DNA from: Streptomyces griseicoloratus
GTDB taxonomy: Bacteria; Actinomycetota; Actinomycetes; Streptomycetales; Streptomycetaceae
DNA: 64,000 bases
Direction of reading: 5' to 3'
Assembly (NCBI RefSeq): GCF_014534645.1
Contig: NZ_JACVQF010000189.1
Coordinates: forward strand, 105,376-169,375
The notes under the pieces were generated by a model that was not told the DNA's origin, did not search any database, and saw only the letters and a list, made by a program, of their open reading frames with translations. Shown in pieces: positions 18,913 to 28,561 of this stretch. How positions within the stretch are numbered: the stretch's first letter is position 1; each line of letters opens with the position of its first letter. Made by a program: the position numbers and the translations under genes.

Positions 18913-20409
18913 TCAGTCCGTGAGGACCGGGAATTTCCGCGGCGCCAGGACCAGCAGCACCAGGAAGGCCAGGGCCGCGGCCCCCGCCGCTCCGAGGTAG
19001 ACCGCGTGGACGGCGTCGGCGATCGCCCGCCGTACGGACTCGTCGGCCGTGCCCGAATCCAGTGCCCGCGTCACCGAGTCCAGGTCGCTCGCCCCGCCGA
19101 GCCGCGCGGCCAGCACCCCGTTGGCGACCGCGCCGAAGACGGCCGCGCCCACCGTCTGCCCGGTCTGCCGGCAGAACAGGACGGACGCCGTCGCCGTACC
19201 CCGTTCCGCCCAGCCGACCGTCGACTGGACGCCGACGATGAGCGGCAGCTGGAACAGGCCGAGCGCGGCGCCGAGCAGCAGCATCAGCAGCGCCGGCTGC
19301 CAGGCCTGGCCCGGGTAGGGCAGGAAGGGGAAGGCGAACAGGATCAGCGCGGCCGTGCCGATGCCGAGCATGGCGGTGTTGCGGAAGCCGATCCTGCGGT
19401 ACACGTGCTGGCTCAGCGCCGCCGACACCGGCCAGCTCAGCGTCCAGACGGACAGCACGAAACCGGCGGCCACCGGGGCCAGGCCCAGGACGGACTGGGC
19501 GTAGGTGGGCAGGAACACGGTCGGCGCCACCATCAGCAGGCCCAGCGCGCCGAGCGCGAGGTTCACCGCGGCGATCGTGCGGCGCCGCCACACCCAGCCG
19601 GGGATGATCGGCTCCGCCGCCCGGCGCTCGATCACCACGACGGCCGCCAGCAGGACGAGGCCCGTCCCGAAGAAGACCAGCGAGTGCGGCGACAGCCACG
19701 GCCAGGCCACCCCGCCCTGCACCAGTGCGGTGAGCAGGACGCCGCCGCAGGCGAACACCGCGAGCGCGCCCGCCCAGTCGACACGCGCGCGCGTGCCGTC
19801 CGTCTCCCGGGCCGGCTCGTGCAGGTGACGGACGATCAGCCACAGGGCGACCGCGCCGATCGGCAGGTTGATGAGGAAGATCCAGCGCCAGTCGGCGTAC
19901 GCGGCCAGCACGCCGCCCAGTCCCGGACCCGCGACCGCGGACACCGCCCACACGGTGGACAGCTTGGCCTGGATCTTGGGGCGGTCCTTCAGCGGGTACA
20001 GGTCCGCGGCGAGGGTCTGCACCGTGCCCTGGAGGGCGCCGCCGCCCAGTCCCTGGACGACGCGGAAGGCGATCAGCGCGCCCATGTTCCAGGCGAGCGC
20101 GCACAGCAGGGAGCCGATCAGGAACACCACCGCGCCCGCCACCAGCACCGGTTTGCGGCCGAAGGTGTCGGACAGCTTGCCGTAGACGGGGAGGGTGACC
20201 GTGACGGCCAGCAGATAGCCGGAGAAGAGCCAGGAGAAGACGGAGAACCCGCCGAGGTCGCCGACGATCTGCGGTACGGCGGTGGAGACGATGGTCGAGT
20301 CCAGCGCCGCCAGCGCCATCGCGAGCATGAGAGCGGCGACGACGGCACCGCGCCGGTTCGCACCGGCGGGTTGCGCGGCCTTGCGTACCGCGGGTCTGGT
20401 GCTGCCCAC
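18913..20409 (-). CDS. MFS multidrug exporter, DHA2 (14-TM) family
   Basis: 498 residues with 14 predicted helices. Seen: LDSTIVSTAVPQIVGDLGG (motif D1-like of the EmrB/QacA group) and GKLSDTFGRKPVL (motif A), plus GPGLGGVLAAYADWRWIFLIN (motif C region). Exports small hydrophobic compounds using the proton gradient; substrate unknown. GTG 20409 has GGGAGG at 8 nt; an upstream ATG at 20436 lacks a ribosome site and would place that site inside the gene. Divergent from the ABC operon; no adjacent TetR/MarR gene. Confidence 0.85.
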   Translation of the reverse strand: MGSTRPAVRKAAQPAGANRRGAVVAALMLAMALAALDSTIVSTAVPQIVGDLGGFSVFSWLFSGYLLAVTVTLPVYGKLSDTFGRKPVLVAGAVVFLIGSLLCALAWNMGALIAFRVVQGLGGGALQGTVQTLAADLYPLKDRPKIQAKLSTVWAVSAVAGPGLGGVLAAYADWRWIFLINLPIGAVALWLIVRHLHEPARETDGTRARVDWAGALAVFACGGVLLTALVQGGVAWPWLSPHSLVFFGTGLVLLAAVVVIERRAAEPIIPGWVWRRRTIAAVNLALGALGLLMVAPTVFLPTYAQSVLGLAPVAAGFVLSVWTLSWPVSAALSQHVYRRIGFRNTAMLGIGTAALILFAFPFLPYPGQAWQPALLMLLLGAALGLFQLPLIVGVQSTVGWAERGTATASVLFCRQTGQTVGAAVFGAVANGVLAARLGGASDLDSVTRALDSGTADESVRRAIADAVHAVYLGAAGAAALAFLVLLVLAPRKFPVLTD

Positions 20410-20858
20410 CCCGGGTCCCTCCCTTGGTTTCCCCATGCATCCAGTTGCCGGGACCAGCTTCGCACTTGAGCCTGACGCAGCGGCAGGGTGGACAGTGGAC
20501 GGGTCCGAGGGGGAGCCGACCCCGAGGCGTCCTCCACCGAGGGGTGGACTGCCCCTAGGGGTACCTCCGTACTACGGCTCGGGGAGGGTTCGTACCGACG
20601 GAGGACGAGAGGGCGCCCGCGTCGTCCTTAATCTGGCTTCACGCCGCTGGGGGGCGGCGCACCACAGCCACGGGGGTGGGGTTTTCCCCAGGGAAAGACT
20701 GCGCTGAACACCAGCGCGGACGGCACCCGGTTGCCGTCAGACTCATCGACGTAGCAACCGCGCGGCCCGGCACAGCCGGCCCGGACCACCGCATCCGACA
20801 GCACCACGCCGCCGTCGGCACCGGCGGCCCATCTGATGACCGACATAGGAGACTTGCC
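20410..20858. other. Divergent intergenic region with three short palindromes
   Basis: About 450 bp between the MFS gene and the ABC operon. It holds TCCACC-N4-GGTGGA (20533-20548), the palindrome CCCCTAGGGG (20552-20561) and CCGTA-N1-TACGG (20567-20577), all within 45 bp, roughly 280-330 bp before the ABC start. No coding signal of its own was seen. The palindromes are candidate operators for either direction. Confidence 0.5.
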
Positions 20859-21647
20859 ATGACATCGGCCGTGACCATTCCCAGGCACGGGAGCACTGGA
20901 GGGCGTACGGCCGTTGCCGCGCGGGCGCGGCAGCTCGTGAAGGCGTACGGGTCCGGGGAGACCCGGGTCGTCGCCCTCGACCACGTGGACGTGGACATCG
21001 CCCGCGGGCAGTTCACCGCGATCATGGGTCCCTCGGGGTCCGGCAAGTCCACGCTGATGCACTGCCTGGCGGGCCTCGACACCGTCAGCAGCGGGCAGAT
21101 CTACCTCGACGAGACCGAGATCACCGGGCTGAAGGACAAGAAGCTCACCCAGCTGCGCCGCGACCGGATCGGCTTCATCTTCCAGGCGTTCAACCTGCTG
21201 CCGACGCTGAAGGCGATCGAGAACATCACGCTGCCCATGGACATCGCCGGCCGCAAGCCCGACCGGGCGTGGCTGGACCGGGTCGTGGAGACCGTGGGGC
21301 TCGCCGGGCGGCTCAAGCACCGGCCGACCCAGCTCTCCGGCGGCCAGCAGCAGCGGGTCGCCGTGGCGCGGGCGCTGGCGGCCCGGCCGGAGATCATCTT
21401 CGGTGACGAGCCGACCGGAAACCTCGACTCGCGCGCGGGCGCCGAGGTGCTGGGCTTCCTGCGCCGTTCGGTGGACGAGCTGGGCCAGACCATCGTGATG
21501 GTCACCCACGACCCGGTGGCCGCCAGCTACGCCGACCGGGTGCTGTACCTCGCCGACGGCCGGATCGTGGACGAGATGTACAAGCCGACCGCGGACGCCG
21601 TCCTGGACCGGATGAAGGACTTCGACGCCCGGGGGCGCACGTCATGA
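20859..21647 (+). CDS. ABC transporter ATP-binding protein (MacB/LolD type)
   Basis: 262 residues. Seen: Walker A GPSGSGKST (Lys63), Q-loop IFQAFNLLPTL, signature LSGGQQQR (from 159), Walker B IIFGDEPTGNLD and H-loop VMVTHD. Type VII (mechanotransmission) ABC systems use it to drive FtsX-like permeases acting on periplasmic peptides, lipoproteins or antibiotics. ATG 20859 has AGGAGA upstream. Its stop overlaps the permease start by 4 nt, so the two are coupled. Paralogous to the ATPase gene at 51754. Confidence 0.93.
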   Translation: MTSAVTIPRHGSTGGRTAVAARARQLVKAYGSGETRVVALDHVDVDIARGQFTAIMGPSGSGKSTLMHCLAGLDTVSSGQIYLDETEITGLKDKKLTQLRRDRIGFIFQAFNLLPTLKAIENITLPMDIAGRKPDRAWLDRVVETVGLAGRLKHRPTQLSGGQQQRVAVARALAARPEIIFGDEPTGNLDSRAGAEVLGFLRRSVDELGQTIVMVTHDPVAASYADRVLYLADGRIVDEMYKPTADAVLDRMKDFDARGRTS

Positions 21648-24208
21648 CCGTCGTGAAGACCTCGCTGCGCAACTTCTTCGCGCACAAGGGCCGCATGGCG
21701 CTGTCGGCGGTGGCGGTGCTGCTGTCGGTGGCGTTCGTGTGCGGCACGCTCGTGTTCACGGACACGATGAACACGACGTTCGACAAGCTCTTCGCGGTCA
21801 CGTCGTCGGACGTGACGGTCGCGCCGAAGGACGCCGAGGCCGAGGACACGCCGCAGAACGGGGTGCCCGCCTCGCTGCCGGCGTCCATGCTGGAGCAGGT
21901 CCGCTCCGCCGAGGGCGTCAAGTCGGTGGAGGGCGCGGTCGCTTCGGCGAACGTGACCGTCGTCGACCGTGACAACGACAACGTGGGCGCCACCAACGGC
22001 GCCCCGACGCTCGCCGGCAACTGGACGAAGAACGACCTGCGGTCGATGGAGATCACCTCCGGACACGCCCCGCGCGGCCCGACCGAGATGATGGTCGACT
22101 CCGACACCGCCGACAAGCACGACCTGAAGCTCGGCGACGAACTGCGCACCATCGCGCAGACCGGCGACTTCAGGGCGCGGATCGTCGGCATAGCCTCCTT
22201 CACGGTGACCAACCCCGGTGCGGCCGTCGTCTACTTCGACACCGCCACCGCCCAGCGCGAACTGCTCGGCGGCACGGGGAAGTTCACCCAGATCAACGTC
22301 ACCGCCGCGTCCGGTGTCTCCGACGCGCAGCTGAAGAAGAACGTCTCCGAGGCCCTGGACGGCACGTACAAGATCCAGACGGCCAAGGAGAGCGCCGACG
22401 AGAACCGCAAGGACGTCGGCGAGTTCATGAACGTCATCAAGTACGCCATGCTCGGCTTCGCCGGGATCGCCTTCCTGGTCGGCATCTTCCTGATCATCAA
22501 CACCTTCTCGATGCTGGTCGCCCAGCGCACCCGTGAGATCGGCCTGATGCGGGCCATCGGCTCCTCCCGCCGGCAGGTCAACCGCTCGGTGCTGGTCGAG
22601 GCGCTGCTCCTCGGCGTCGTCGGCTCCGTCCTCGGTGTCGCGGCCGGTGTCGGGATCGCCGTCGGCCTGATGAAGCTGATGTCGGCGGCGGGCATGAACC
22701 TGTCCACGGACGACCTGACCGTGAAGGCGACGACGCCCGTGGTCGGCCTGGTCCTCGGTGTCGTCGTCACCGTCCTCGCCGCCTACCTCCCGGCCCGCCG
22801 CGCCGGCAAGGTCTCCCCGATGGCCGCGCTGCGCGACGCCGGGACCCCCGCCGACGGGAAGGCCGGCTGGATCCGGGGCCTGATCGGCCTGGTGCTGACC
22901 GGCGCCGGCGCCGCGGCCCTCTACGCGGCCGGTACGGCCGACAAGGCGGGCGACGGCGCGTCGATGCTGGGCGTGGGCATCGTGCTCTCCCTGATCGGCT
23001 TCGTCGTCATCGGCCCGCTGCTGGCCGGCGGTGTGGTGCGGGTGATCAGCGCGGTGCTGCTGCGGGCCTTCGGGCCGGTGGGCCGCATGGCCGAGCGCAA
23101 CGCCCTGCGCAACCCGCGCCGTACCGGCGCCACGGGCGCGGCCCTGATGATCGGCCTCGCGCTGGTCGCCTGCCTGTCGGTGGTCGGCTCCTCCATGGTC
23201 GCCTCGGCCACCAGCGAGCTGGACAAGTCGGTCGGCGCGGACTTCATCGTCCAGGGCAACCAGCGGATCGTGCCGCAGGCCGAGAAGGCGATGCAGCAGA
23301 CGCAGGGCCTGGAGCACGTCACCCGCTACAAGATGCTCGACGCCACGCTGACCTCGCCCGACGGCAAGAAGGACGACGACGGCGTCACCGCCGCCGACCC
23401 GACGTACGCCGAGGACCTGCGCCGCCCGACCACGGCCGGCTCGCTGGCCGACGCCTACGGCCCGGACTCCATGTCGGTCGGCTCGGACTACGCCAAGGAG
23501 CACGGCGTGGGCGTCGGCGACACCGTCTCCGTCGCCTTCGAGGGCGGCGAGACGGCGAAGCTGAAGGTCGCGGCCATCACGGACGACGACACCGCCATCG
23601 ACCAGGGCGCGCGGTACATCAGCATCGAGACGATGCGGAAGTACGTGCCGGCCGACAGGATCCCGCCGAACACGATCATGTTCGCCAAGGCCAAGGACGG
23701 CCAGGAGGAGCAGGCGTACGCGGCGCTGAAGAAGTCGCTGGACCAGTACCCGCAGTACCAGGTCCGGGACCAGACCGACTACAAGCAGGAGCTGAAGGAC
23801 CAGGTCGGCCAGCTGCTGAACATGGTCTACGGCCTGCTGGCCCTGGCGATCATCGTGGCCGTGCTGGGTGTGGTGAACACCCTGGCCCTGTCGGTGGTCG
23901 AGCGGACCCGCGAGATCGGCCTGATGCGGGCGATCGGCCTCTCCCGCCGGCAGCTGCGCCGGATGATCCGCCTGGAGTCCGTGGTCATCGCCCTCTTCGG
24001 TGCCCTGCTGGGTCTGGGACTGGGCATGGGCTGGGGCGCCACGGCGCAGAAGCTGCTCGCCCTGGAGGGTCTGAACGTCCTCGACATCCCGTGGCCGACG
24101 ATCATCGGCGTGTTCATCGGCTCGGCGTTCGTGGGTCTGTTCGCCGCCCTGGTCCCGGCGTTCCGGGCCGGCCGGATGAACGTGCTGAACGCGATCGCGA
24201 CGGAGTAG
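21644..24208 (+). CDS. ABC transporter permease, two FtsX domains
   Basis: 854 residues. Layout: one N-terminal helix (about 17-38), large extracytoplasmic domain, first FtsX domain (about 265-395, with VAQRTREIGLMRAIGSSRRQV), two further helices around 415-460, a second large extracytoplasmic domain, and a second FtsX domain (about 730-850, with VVERTREIGLMRAIGLSRRQL). This is the two-FtsX actinobacterial form that works without an adaptor. Substrate unknown; antimicrobial peptide or lipoprotein handling is typical of the family. Closely resembles the gene at 49182. Confidence 0.92.
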   Translation: MTVVKTSLRNFFAHKGRMALSAVAVLLSVAFVCGTLVFTDTMNTTFDKLFAVTSSDVTVAPKDAEAEDTPQNGVPASLPASMLEQVRSAEGVKSVEGAVASANVTVVDRDNDNVGATNGAPTLAGNWTKNDLRSMEITSGHAPRGPTEMMVDSDTADKHDLKLGDELRTIAQTGDFRARIVGIASFTVTNPGAAVVYFDTATAQRELLGGTGKFTQINVTAASGVSDAQLKKNVSEALDGTYKIQTAKESADENRKDVGEFMNVIKYAMLGFAGIAFLVGIFLIINTFSMLVAQRTREIGLMRAIGSSRRQVNRSVLVEALLLGVVGSVLGVAAGVGIAVGLMKLMSAAGMNLSTDDLTVKATTPVVGLVLGVVVTVLAAYLPARRAGKVSPMAALRDAGTPADGKAGWIRGLIGLVLTGAGAAALYAAGTADKAGDGASMLGVGIVLSLIGFVVIGPLLAGGVVRVISAVLLRAFGPVGRMAERNALRNPRRTGATGAALMIGLALVACLSVVGSSMVASATSELDKSVGADFIVQGNQRIVPQAEKAMQQTQGLEHVTRYKMLDATLTSPDGKKDDDGVTAADPTYAEDLRRPTTAGSLADAYGPDSMSVGSDYAKEHGVGVGDTVSVAFEGGETAKLKVAAITDDDTAIDQGARYISIETMRKYVPADRIPPNTIMFAKAKDGQEEQAYAALKKSLDQYPQYQVRDQTDYKQELKDQVGQLLNMVYGLLALAIIVAVLGVVNTLALSVVERTREIGLMRAIGLSRRQLRRMIRLESVVIALFGALLGLGLGMGWGATAQKLLALEGLNVLDIPWPTIIGVFIGSAFVGLFAALVPAFRAGRMNVLNAIATE

Positions 24209-24244
24209 CGGCCGACGGCCACCGCATACGGGGGTTGCGGGGGA

Positions 24245-24290
24245 GAGCCCGGCGCCGGAAGCCTTTCGCGGACTTCCCGGCGCCGGGCTC
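24245..24290 (+). terminator. Terminator of the ABC operon
   Basis: Stem GAGCCCGGCGCCGG(AAG) / (CTT)CCCGGCGCCGGGCTC with one bulge, 12-nt loop. It lies in the 326-bp gap between the permease and mfd; the rest of the gap holds the mfd promoter but no recognisable element. Confidence 0.8.
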
Positions 24291-24534
24291 GCCGCTGTCC
24301 GGGGCCCTTCAGCCGACCGGGTCGGGTGGTGGGCGGGCACAGGCCGGGGGTTCAGGGGGCGGAGCCCCTGGTGGGCTCACCGCCACACAGGTCACCCGAG
24401 AAGCGGACGTCATCCACAGCCCCCGACGCCGCCGAGCGGAGCGTCGTACGCTGGACACCCCCGGCCCGCACCGCGTGTCGGGCCTGTCGTGTTGTCCACC
24501 CCCTTGTCCACCCCCGGACGAAAGCGCCCCCTTC

Positions 24535-27500
24535 ATGAGCCTGCACGGTCTGCTCGACGCCGTCGTCAAGGACGCCGCCCTCGCGGAAGCGATCGCGGCG
24601 GCCGCCGACGGCAACCGCATGCACGTCGACCTGGTCGGTCCCCCCGCGGCCCGTTCCTTCGCGGTCGCCGCGCTGGCCCGCGAGACGGGCCGTCCCGTGC
24701 TGGCGGTGACCGCGACCGGTCGCGAGGCGGAGGACCTGGCCGCGGCCCTGCGCTCGCTGCTGCCGCCGGAGGGCGTGGCGGAGTACCCGTCCTGGGAGAC
24801 CCTCCCGCACGAGCGGCTCAGCCCGCGCAGCGACACCGTGGGACGCCGCCTGGCCGTCCTGCGGCGCCTGGCCCACCCCCGGCCCGACGACCCGGAGACC
24901 GGCCCGGTCTCGGTCGTCGTGGCGCCCGTGCGGTCCGTGCTGCAGCCGCAGGTCAAGGGCCTCGGCGAGCTGGAGCCGGTGTCGCTGAGGACCGGACAGA
25001 GCGCCGATCTGAACGAGGTCGTCGACGCCCTCGCCGCCGCCGCGTACGCACGCGTGGAGCTGGTGGAGAAGCGCGGCGAGTTCGCCGTGCGCGGCGGCAT
25101 CCTCGACGTGTTCCCGCCCACCGAGGAACACCCCCTGCGCATCGAGTTCTGGGGCGACGACGTCGAGGAGATCCGCTACTTCAAGGTCGCCGACCAGCGC
25201 TCCCTCGAAGTCGCCGAGCACGGGCTGTGGGCCCCGCCCTGCCGCGAGCTGCTGCTGACGGACGAGGTGCGGCAGCGGGCCGCCGCCCTCGCCGAGCAAC
25301 ACCCCGAGCTGGGCGAACTGCTCGGCAAGATCGCCGAGGGCATCGCGGTGGAGGGCATGGAGTCCCTGGCGCCGGTGCTCGTCGACGACATGGAGCTGCT
25401 GCTGGACGTGCTGCCCAAGGGCGCCATGGCCGTCGTCTGCGACCCGGAGCGGGTGCGCACGCGGGCGACGGACCTGGTGGCGACGAGCCAGGAGTTCCTG
25501 CAGGCGTCCTGGGCGGCCACCGCCGGCGGCGGCGAGGCGCCCATCGACGTCGGCGCCGCCTCCCTGTGGTCCATCGCGGACGTCCGTGAGCGCGCCCGCG
25601 AGCTGGACATGATGTGGTGGTCGGTGTCGCCGTTCGCCGCCGACGAGGAGCTGACGGGGACATATGCCGCTGACGCGGCGGGGGACACCCTCAAGCTCGG
25701 CATGCACGCCCCCGAGACCTACCGCGGCGACACCGCGAAGGCGCTGGCCGACACCAAGGGCTGGCTCGCCGACGGCTGGCGCACGGTCTACGTCACCGAG
25801 GGCCACGGCCCGGCGGCCCGCACGGTCGAGGTCCTCGGCGGCGAGGGCATCGCCGCCCGCCTGGACTCCGACCTCGGCACACTCAGCCCCTCCGTCGTCC
25901 ACGTCTCCTGCGGCTCGATCGACTACGGCTTCGTGGACCCGGCGCTCAAGCTGGCCGTCCTGACCGAGACCGACCTGTCCGGCCAGAAGGCCGCCGGCCG
26001 CGACGGCACCCGCATGCCGGCCCGGCGCCGCAAGACCATCGACCCGCTGACCCTGGAGTCGGGCGACTACATCGTCCACGAGCAGCACGGCGTCGGCCGC
26101 TACATCGAGATGGTGCAGCGCACCGTGCAGGGCGCCACCCGCGAGTACCTGGTCGTGGAGTACGCCCCCGCCAAGCGCGGCCAGCCCGGCGACCGGCTCT
26201 ACATCCCCACCGACCAGCTGGAGCAGATCACCAAGTACGTCGGCGGCGAGGCCCCCACCCTGCACCGCCTGGGCGGCGCCGACTGGACGAAGACCAAGGC
26301 CCGCGCGAAGAAGGCGGTCAAGGAGATCGCCGCGGACCTGATCAAGCTGTACAGCGCGCGGATGGCGGCGCCGGGGCACGCGTTCGGCGCGGACACGCCC
26401 TGGCAGCGCGAGCTGGAGGACGCCTTCCCGTACGCGGAGACCCCGGACCAGCTCACCACCATCGCCGAGGTCAAGGAGGACATGGAGAAGACGGTCCCCA
26501 TGGACCGCCTGATCTGCGGCGACGTCGGCTACGGAAAGACCGAGATCGCGGTGCGCGCCGCCTTCAAGGCCGTCCAGGACGGCAAGCAGGTGGCGGTGCT
26601 GGTGCCGACGACACTGCTGGTGCAGCAGCACTTCGGGACGTTCAGCGAGCGGTACGCGCAGTTCCCGGTGAACGTGAAGGCGCTCTCCCGCTTCCAGACC
26701 GACACCGAGGCCAAGGCGGTCCTGGAGGGTCTGCGCGAGGGCTCGGTGGACGTCGTCATCGGCACCCACCGGCTGTTCTCCTCCGAGACGAAGTTCAAGG
26801 ACCTGGGCCTGGTCATCGTCGACGAGGAGCAGCGCTTCGGCGTCGAGCACAAGGAGCAGCTGAAGAAGCTGCGTGCCAACGTCGACGTGCTGACGATGTC
26901 CGCCACGCCCATCCCCCGCACCCTGGAGATGGCGGTCACCGGCATCCGCGAGATGTCCACGATCACCACCCCGCCCGAGGAGCGGCACCCGGTCCTGACC
27001 TTCGTCGGCCCCTACGAGCAGAAGCAGATCGGTGCCGCGATCCGCCGCGAGCTGCTGCGCGAGGGCCAGGTCTTCTACATCCACAACCGGGTCGAGTCCA
27101 TCGACCGGGCGGCGGCCCGGCTGTGGGAGATCGTCCCCGAGGCGCGCATCGCCACCGCCCACGGCCAGATGTCGGAACAGGCGCTGGAGCAGGTCGTCGT
27201 CGACTTCTGGGAGAAGAAGTTCGACGTGCTGGTCTCCACGACGATCGTGGAGTCCGGCATCGACATCTCCAACGCCAACACCCTCATCGTCGAGCGCGGC
27301 GACAACTTCGGCCTCAGCCAGCTGCACCAGCTGCGCGGCCGGGTCGGCCGCGGCCGCGAGCGCGGCTACGCCTACTTCCTGTACCCGCCGGAGAAGCCGC
27401 TGACCGAGACCGCGCACGAGCGGCTGGCGACCATCGCCCAGCACACCGAGATGGGCGCGGGCATGTACGTGGCGATGAAGGACCTGGAGATCCGCGGCGC

Positions 27501-28089
27501 CGGAAACCTGCTCGGCGGCGAGCAGTCCGGCCACATCGCCGGCGTCGGCTTCGACCTGTACGTGCGGATGGTCGGCGAGGCGGTCGCGGACTACCGGGCC
27601 TCCCTGGAGGGCGGCGTGGAGGAGGAGCCGCCGCTGGAGGTCAAGATCGAGCTGCCGGTCGACGCGCACGTCCCGCACGACTACGCCCCCGGAGAGCGGC
27701 TGCGTCTGCAGGCCTACCGCTCCATCGCCTCCGCCAACAGCGAGGCGGACATCAAGGCCGTGCGGGAGGAACTCGTCGACCGCTACGGCAAGTTGCCGGA
27801 GCCGGTGGAGAACCTGCTGCTGGTCGCGGGCCTGCGCATGCTGGCGCGGGCGTGCGGGGTGGGCGAGATCGTCCTGCAGGGCAGCAACATCCGCTTCGCG
27901 CCGGTGGAGTTGCGCGAGTCCCAGGAGCTGAGGCTCAAGCGGCTGTACCCGGGGACGGTCGTCAAGCCGGCCGTGCACCAGGTGCTGGTGCCGCGCCCGA
28001 AGACCGCGAAGGTGGGCGGCAAGCCGCTGGTCGGGCGCGAACTGCTGGCCTGGGTGGGCGAGTTCCTGACCTCGGTCCTCGGGTCGTAA
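24535..28089 (+). CDS. mfd: Transcription-repair coupling factor
   Basis: Removes RNA polymerase stalled at DNA lesions and recruits UvrA. 1184 residues, usual Mfd length. Seen: N-terminal UvrB-like region (residues about 1-420), RNA-polymerase-interaction domain around 500-570 (GDYIVHEQHGVGRY), RecG-like helicase with Walker A GDVGYGKTE (Lys668) and DEEQ box (763-766), GRVGRGRERGYAYF motif VI, and a C-terminal TRCF domain. Start ATG 24535 (MSLHGLLDAVV) matches the family start; the open frame runs further upstream over the preceding gene. Confidence 0.97.
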   Translation: MSLHGLLDAVVKDAALAEAIAAAADGNRMHVDLVGPPAARSFAVAALARETGRPVLAVTATGREAEDLAAALRSLLPPEGVAEYPSWETLPHERLSPRSDTVGRRLAVLRRLAHPRPDDPETGPVSVVVAPVRSVLQPQVKGLGELEPVSLRTGQSADLNEVVDALAAAAYARVELVEKRGEFAVRGGILDVFPPTEEHPLRIEFWGDDVEEIRYFKVADQRSLEVAEHGLWAPPCRELLLTDEVRQRAAALAEQHPELGELLGKIAEGIAVEGMESLAPVLVDDMELLLDVLPKGAMAVVCDPERVRTRATDLVATSQEFLQASWAATAGGGEAPIDVGAASLWSIADVRERARELDMMWWSVSPFAADEELTGTYAADAAGDTLKLGMHAPETYRGDTAKALADTKGWLADGWRTVYVTEGHGPAARTVEVLGGEGIAARLDSDLGTLSPSVVHVSCGSIDYGFVDPALKLAVLTETDLSGQKAAGRDGTRMPARRRKTIDPLTLESGDYIVHEQHGVGRYIEMVQRTVQGATREYLVVEYAPAKRGQPGDRLYIPTDQLEQITKYVGGEAPTLHRLGGADWTKTKARAKKAVKEIAADLIKLYSARMAAPGHAFGADTPWQRELEDAFPYAETPDQLTTIAEVKEDMEKTVPMDRLICGDVGYGKTEIAVRAAFKAVQDGKQVAVLVPTTLLVQQHFGTFSERYAQFPVNVKALSRFQTDTEAKAVLEGLREGSVDVVIGTHRLFSSETKFKDLGLVIVDEEQRFGVEHKEQLKKLRANVDVLTMSATPIPRTLEMAVTGIREMSTITTPPEERHPVLTFVGPYEQKQIGAAIRRELLREGQVFYIHNRVESIDRAAARLWEIVPEARIATAHGQMSEQALEQVVVDFWEKKFDVLVSTTIVESGIDISNANTLIVERGDNFGLSQLHQLRGRVGRGRERGYAYFLYPPEKPLTETAHERLATIAQHTEMGAGMYVAMKDLEIRGAGNLLGGEQSGHIAGVGFDLYVRMVGEAVADYRASLEGGVEEEPPLEVKIELPVDAHVPHDYAPGERLRLQAYRSIASANSEADIKAVREELVDRYGKLPEPVENLLLVAGLRMLARACGVGEIVLQGSNIRFAPVELRESQELRLKRLYPGTVVKPAVHQVLVPRPKTAKVGGKPLVGRELLAWVGEFLTSVLGS

Positions 28090-28100
28090 CCCGCCCGCCG

Positions 28101-28180
28101 GAGCCGTCCACGGGACAGGAGAAGCCGTCCACGGACAGGAGAAGCCGGCCGGGGACAAGAGAAGCCGTCCACGGGGACAG
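28101..28180. repeat. Four tandem 20-bp repeats after mfd
   Basis: Four head-to-tail imperfect units of 20 bp (28101, 28121, 28141, 28161), consensus GAAGCCGTCCACGGACAGGA. The last unit forms the left arm of the mfd terminator. Likely strain-variable. Confidence 0.85.
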
Positions 28181-28197
28181 GGCCCGTGGACGGCTTC
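28161..28197 (+). terminator. mfd terminator, bidirectional
   Basis: 15-bp perfect stem GAAGCCGTCCACGGG / CCCGTGGACGGCTTC with a 7-nt loop, between convergent mfd and the small antitoxin-like gene. Confidence 0.88.
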
Positions 28198-28225
28198 GCC
28201 GTATGTGCTGGGGTACGGGAGCGCG

Positions 28226-28426
28226 CTACTGCTGCTCCGGCCGGTCGCCGCCCCGCTCGCGCCCGAAGCCGAGCCTGTCCTCGGCCTGCTGCTGCGCGGC
28301 GTCGACCTGCTTCTCGTACTTTCCGCCGGTCCTCTCGTTGACCTGGCGTTCGGCGGCGTCGGACATCTTCCGTGACCTGTCCTTGTCCTTGCCCGCCATG
28401 CTCTTCATTTTGTCGAGGATGCCCAT
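28226..28426 (-). CDS. MT0933-like small antitoxin-family protein
   Basis: 66 residues, highly charged: MGILDKMKSMAGKDKDRSRK, then a helix with ERTGGKYEKQVDAAQQQAED. This MGxLDK(x)K start and TGGKY(E/S)xQxD pattern is that of the Rv0909/MT0933 antitoxin family. In mycobacteria the partner toxin is encoded next door (Rv0910); no such gene lies here, so this copy is an orphan. Streptomyces carry many such genes, and an antitoxin role is doubtful. GGAAGGAG precedes ATG 28426. Confidence 0.7.
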   Translation of the reverse strand: MGILDKMKSMAGKDKDRSRKMSDAAERQVNERTGGKYEKQVDAAQQQAEDRLGFGRERGGDRPEQQ

Positions 28427-28561
28427 GCAGAGCTCCTTCCGAGACGTGGCTCACTGTCGACGGTACGACAGATATGTCCTGCATGCCCAATAAAGCCCGC
28501 TATGGTCTGGACCTCTCTCTCGCTACGGTGATCCCGGCGAACGGCAAGGGGAGGGGCGCGC

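Noticed and set aside
21527-24340. Long antisense frame over the ABC permease
   Set aside because: Arg/Gln/His/Asp-rich nonsense composition; the sense frame has two FtsX domains.
24352-28158. A 1268-residue frame antisense to mfd
   Set aside because: No motifs and starts inside intergenic DNA; Mfd on the other strand is certain.
28101-28180. CRISPR array
   Set aside because: Units are contiguous tandem copies without spacers.
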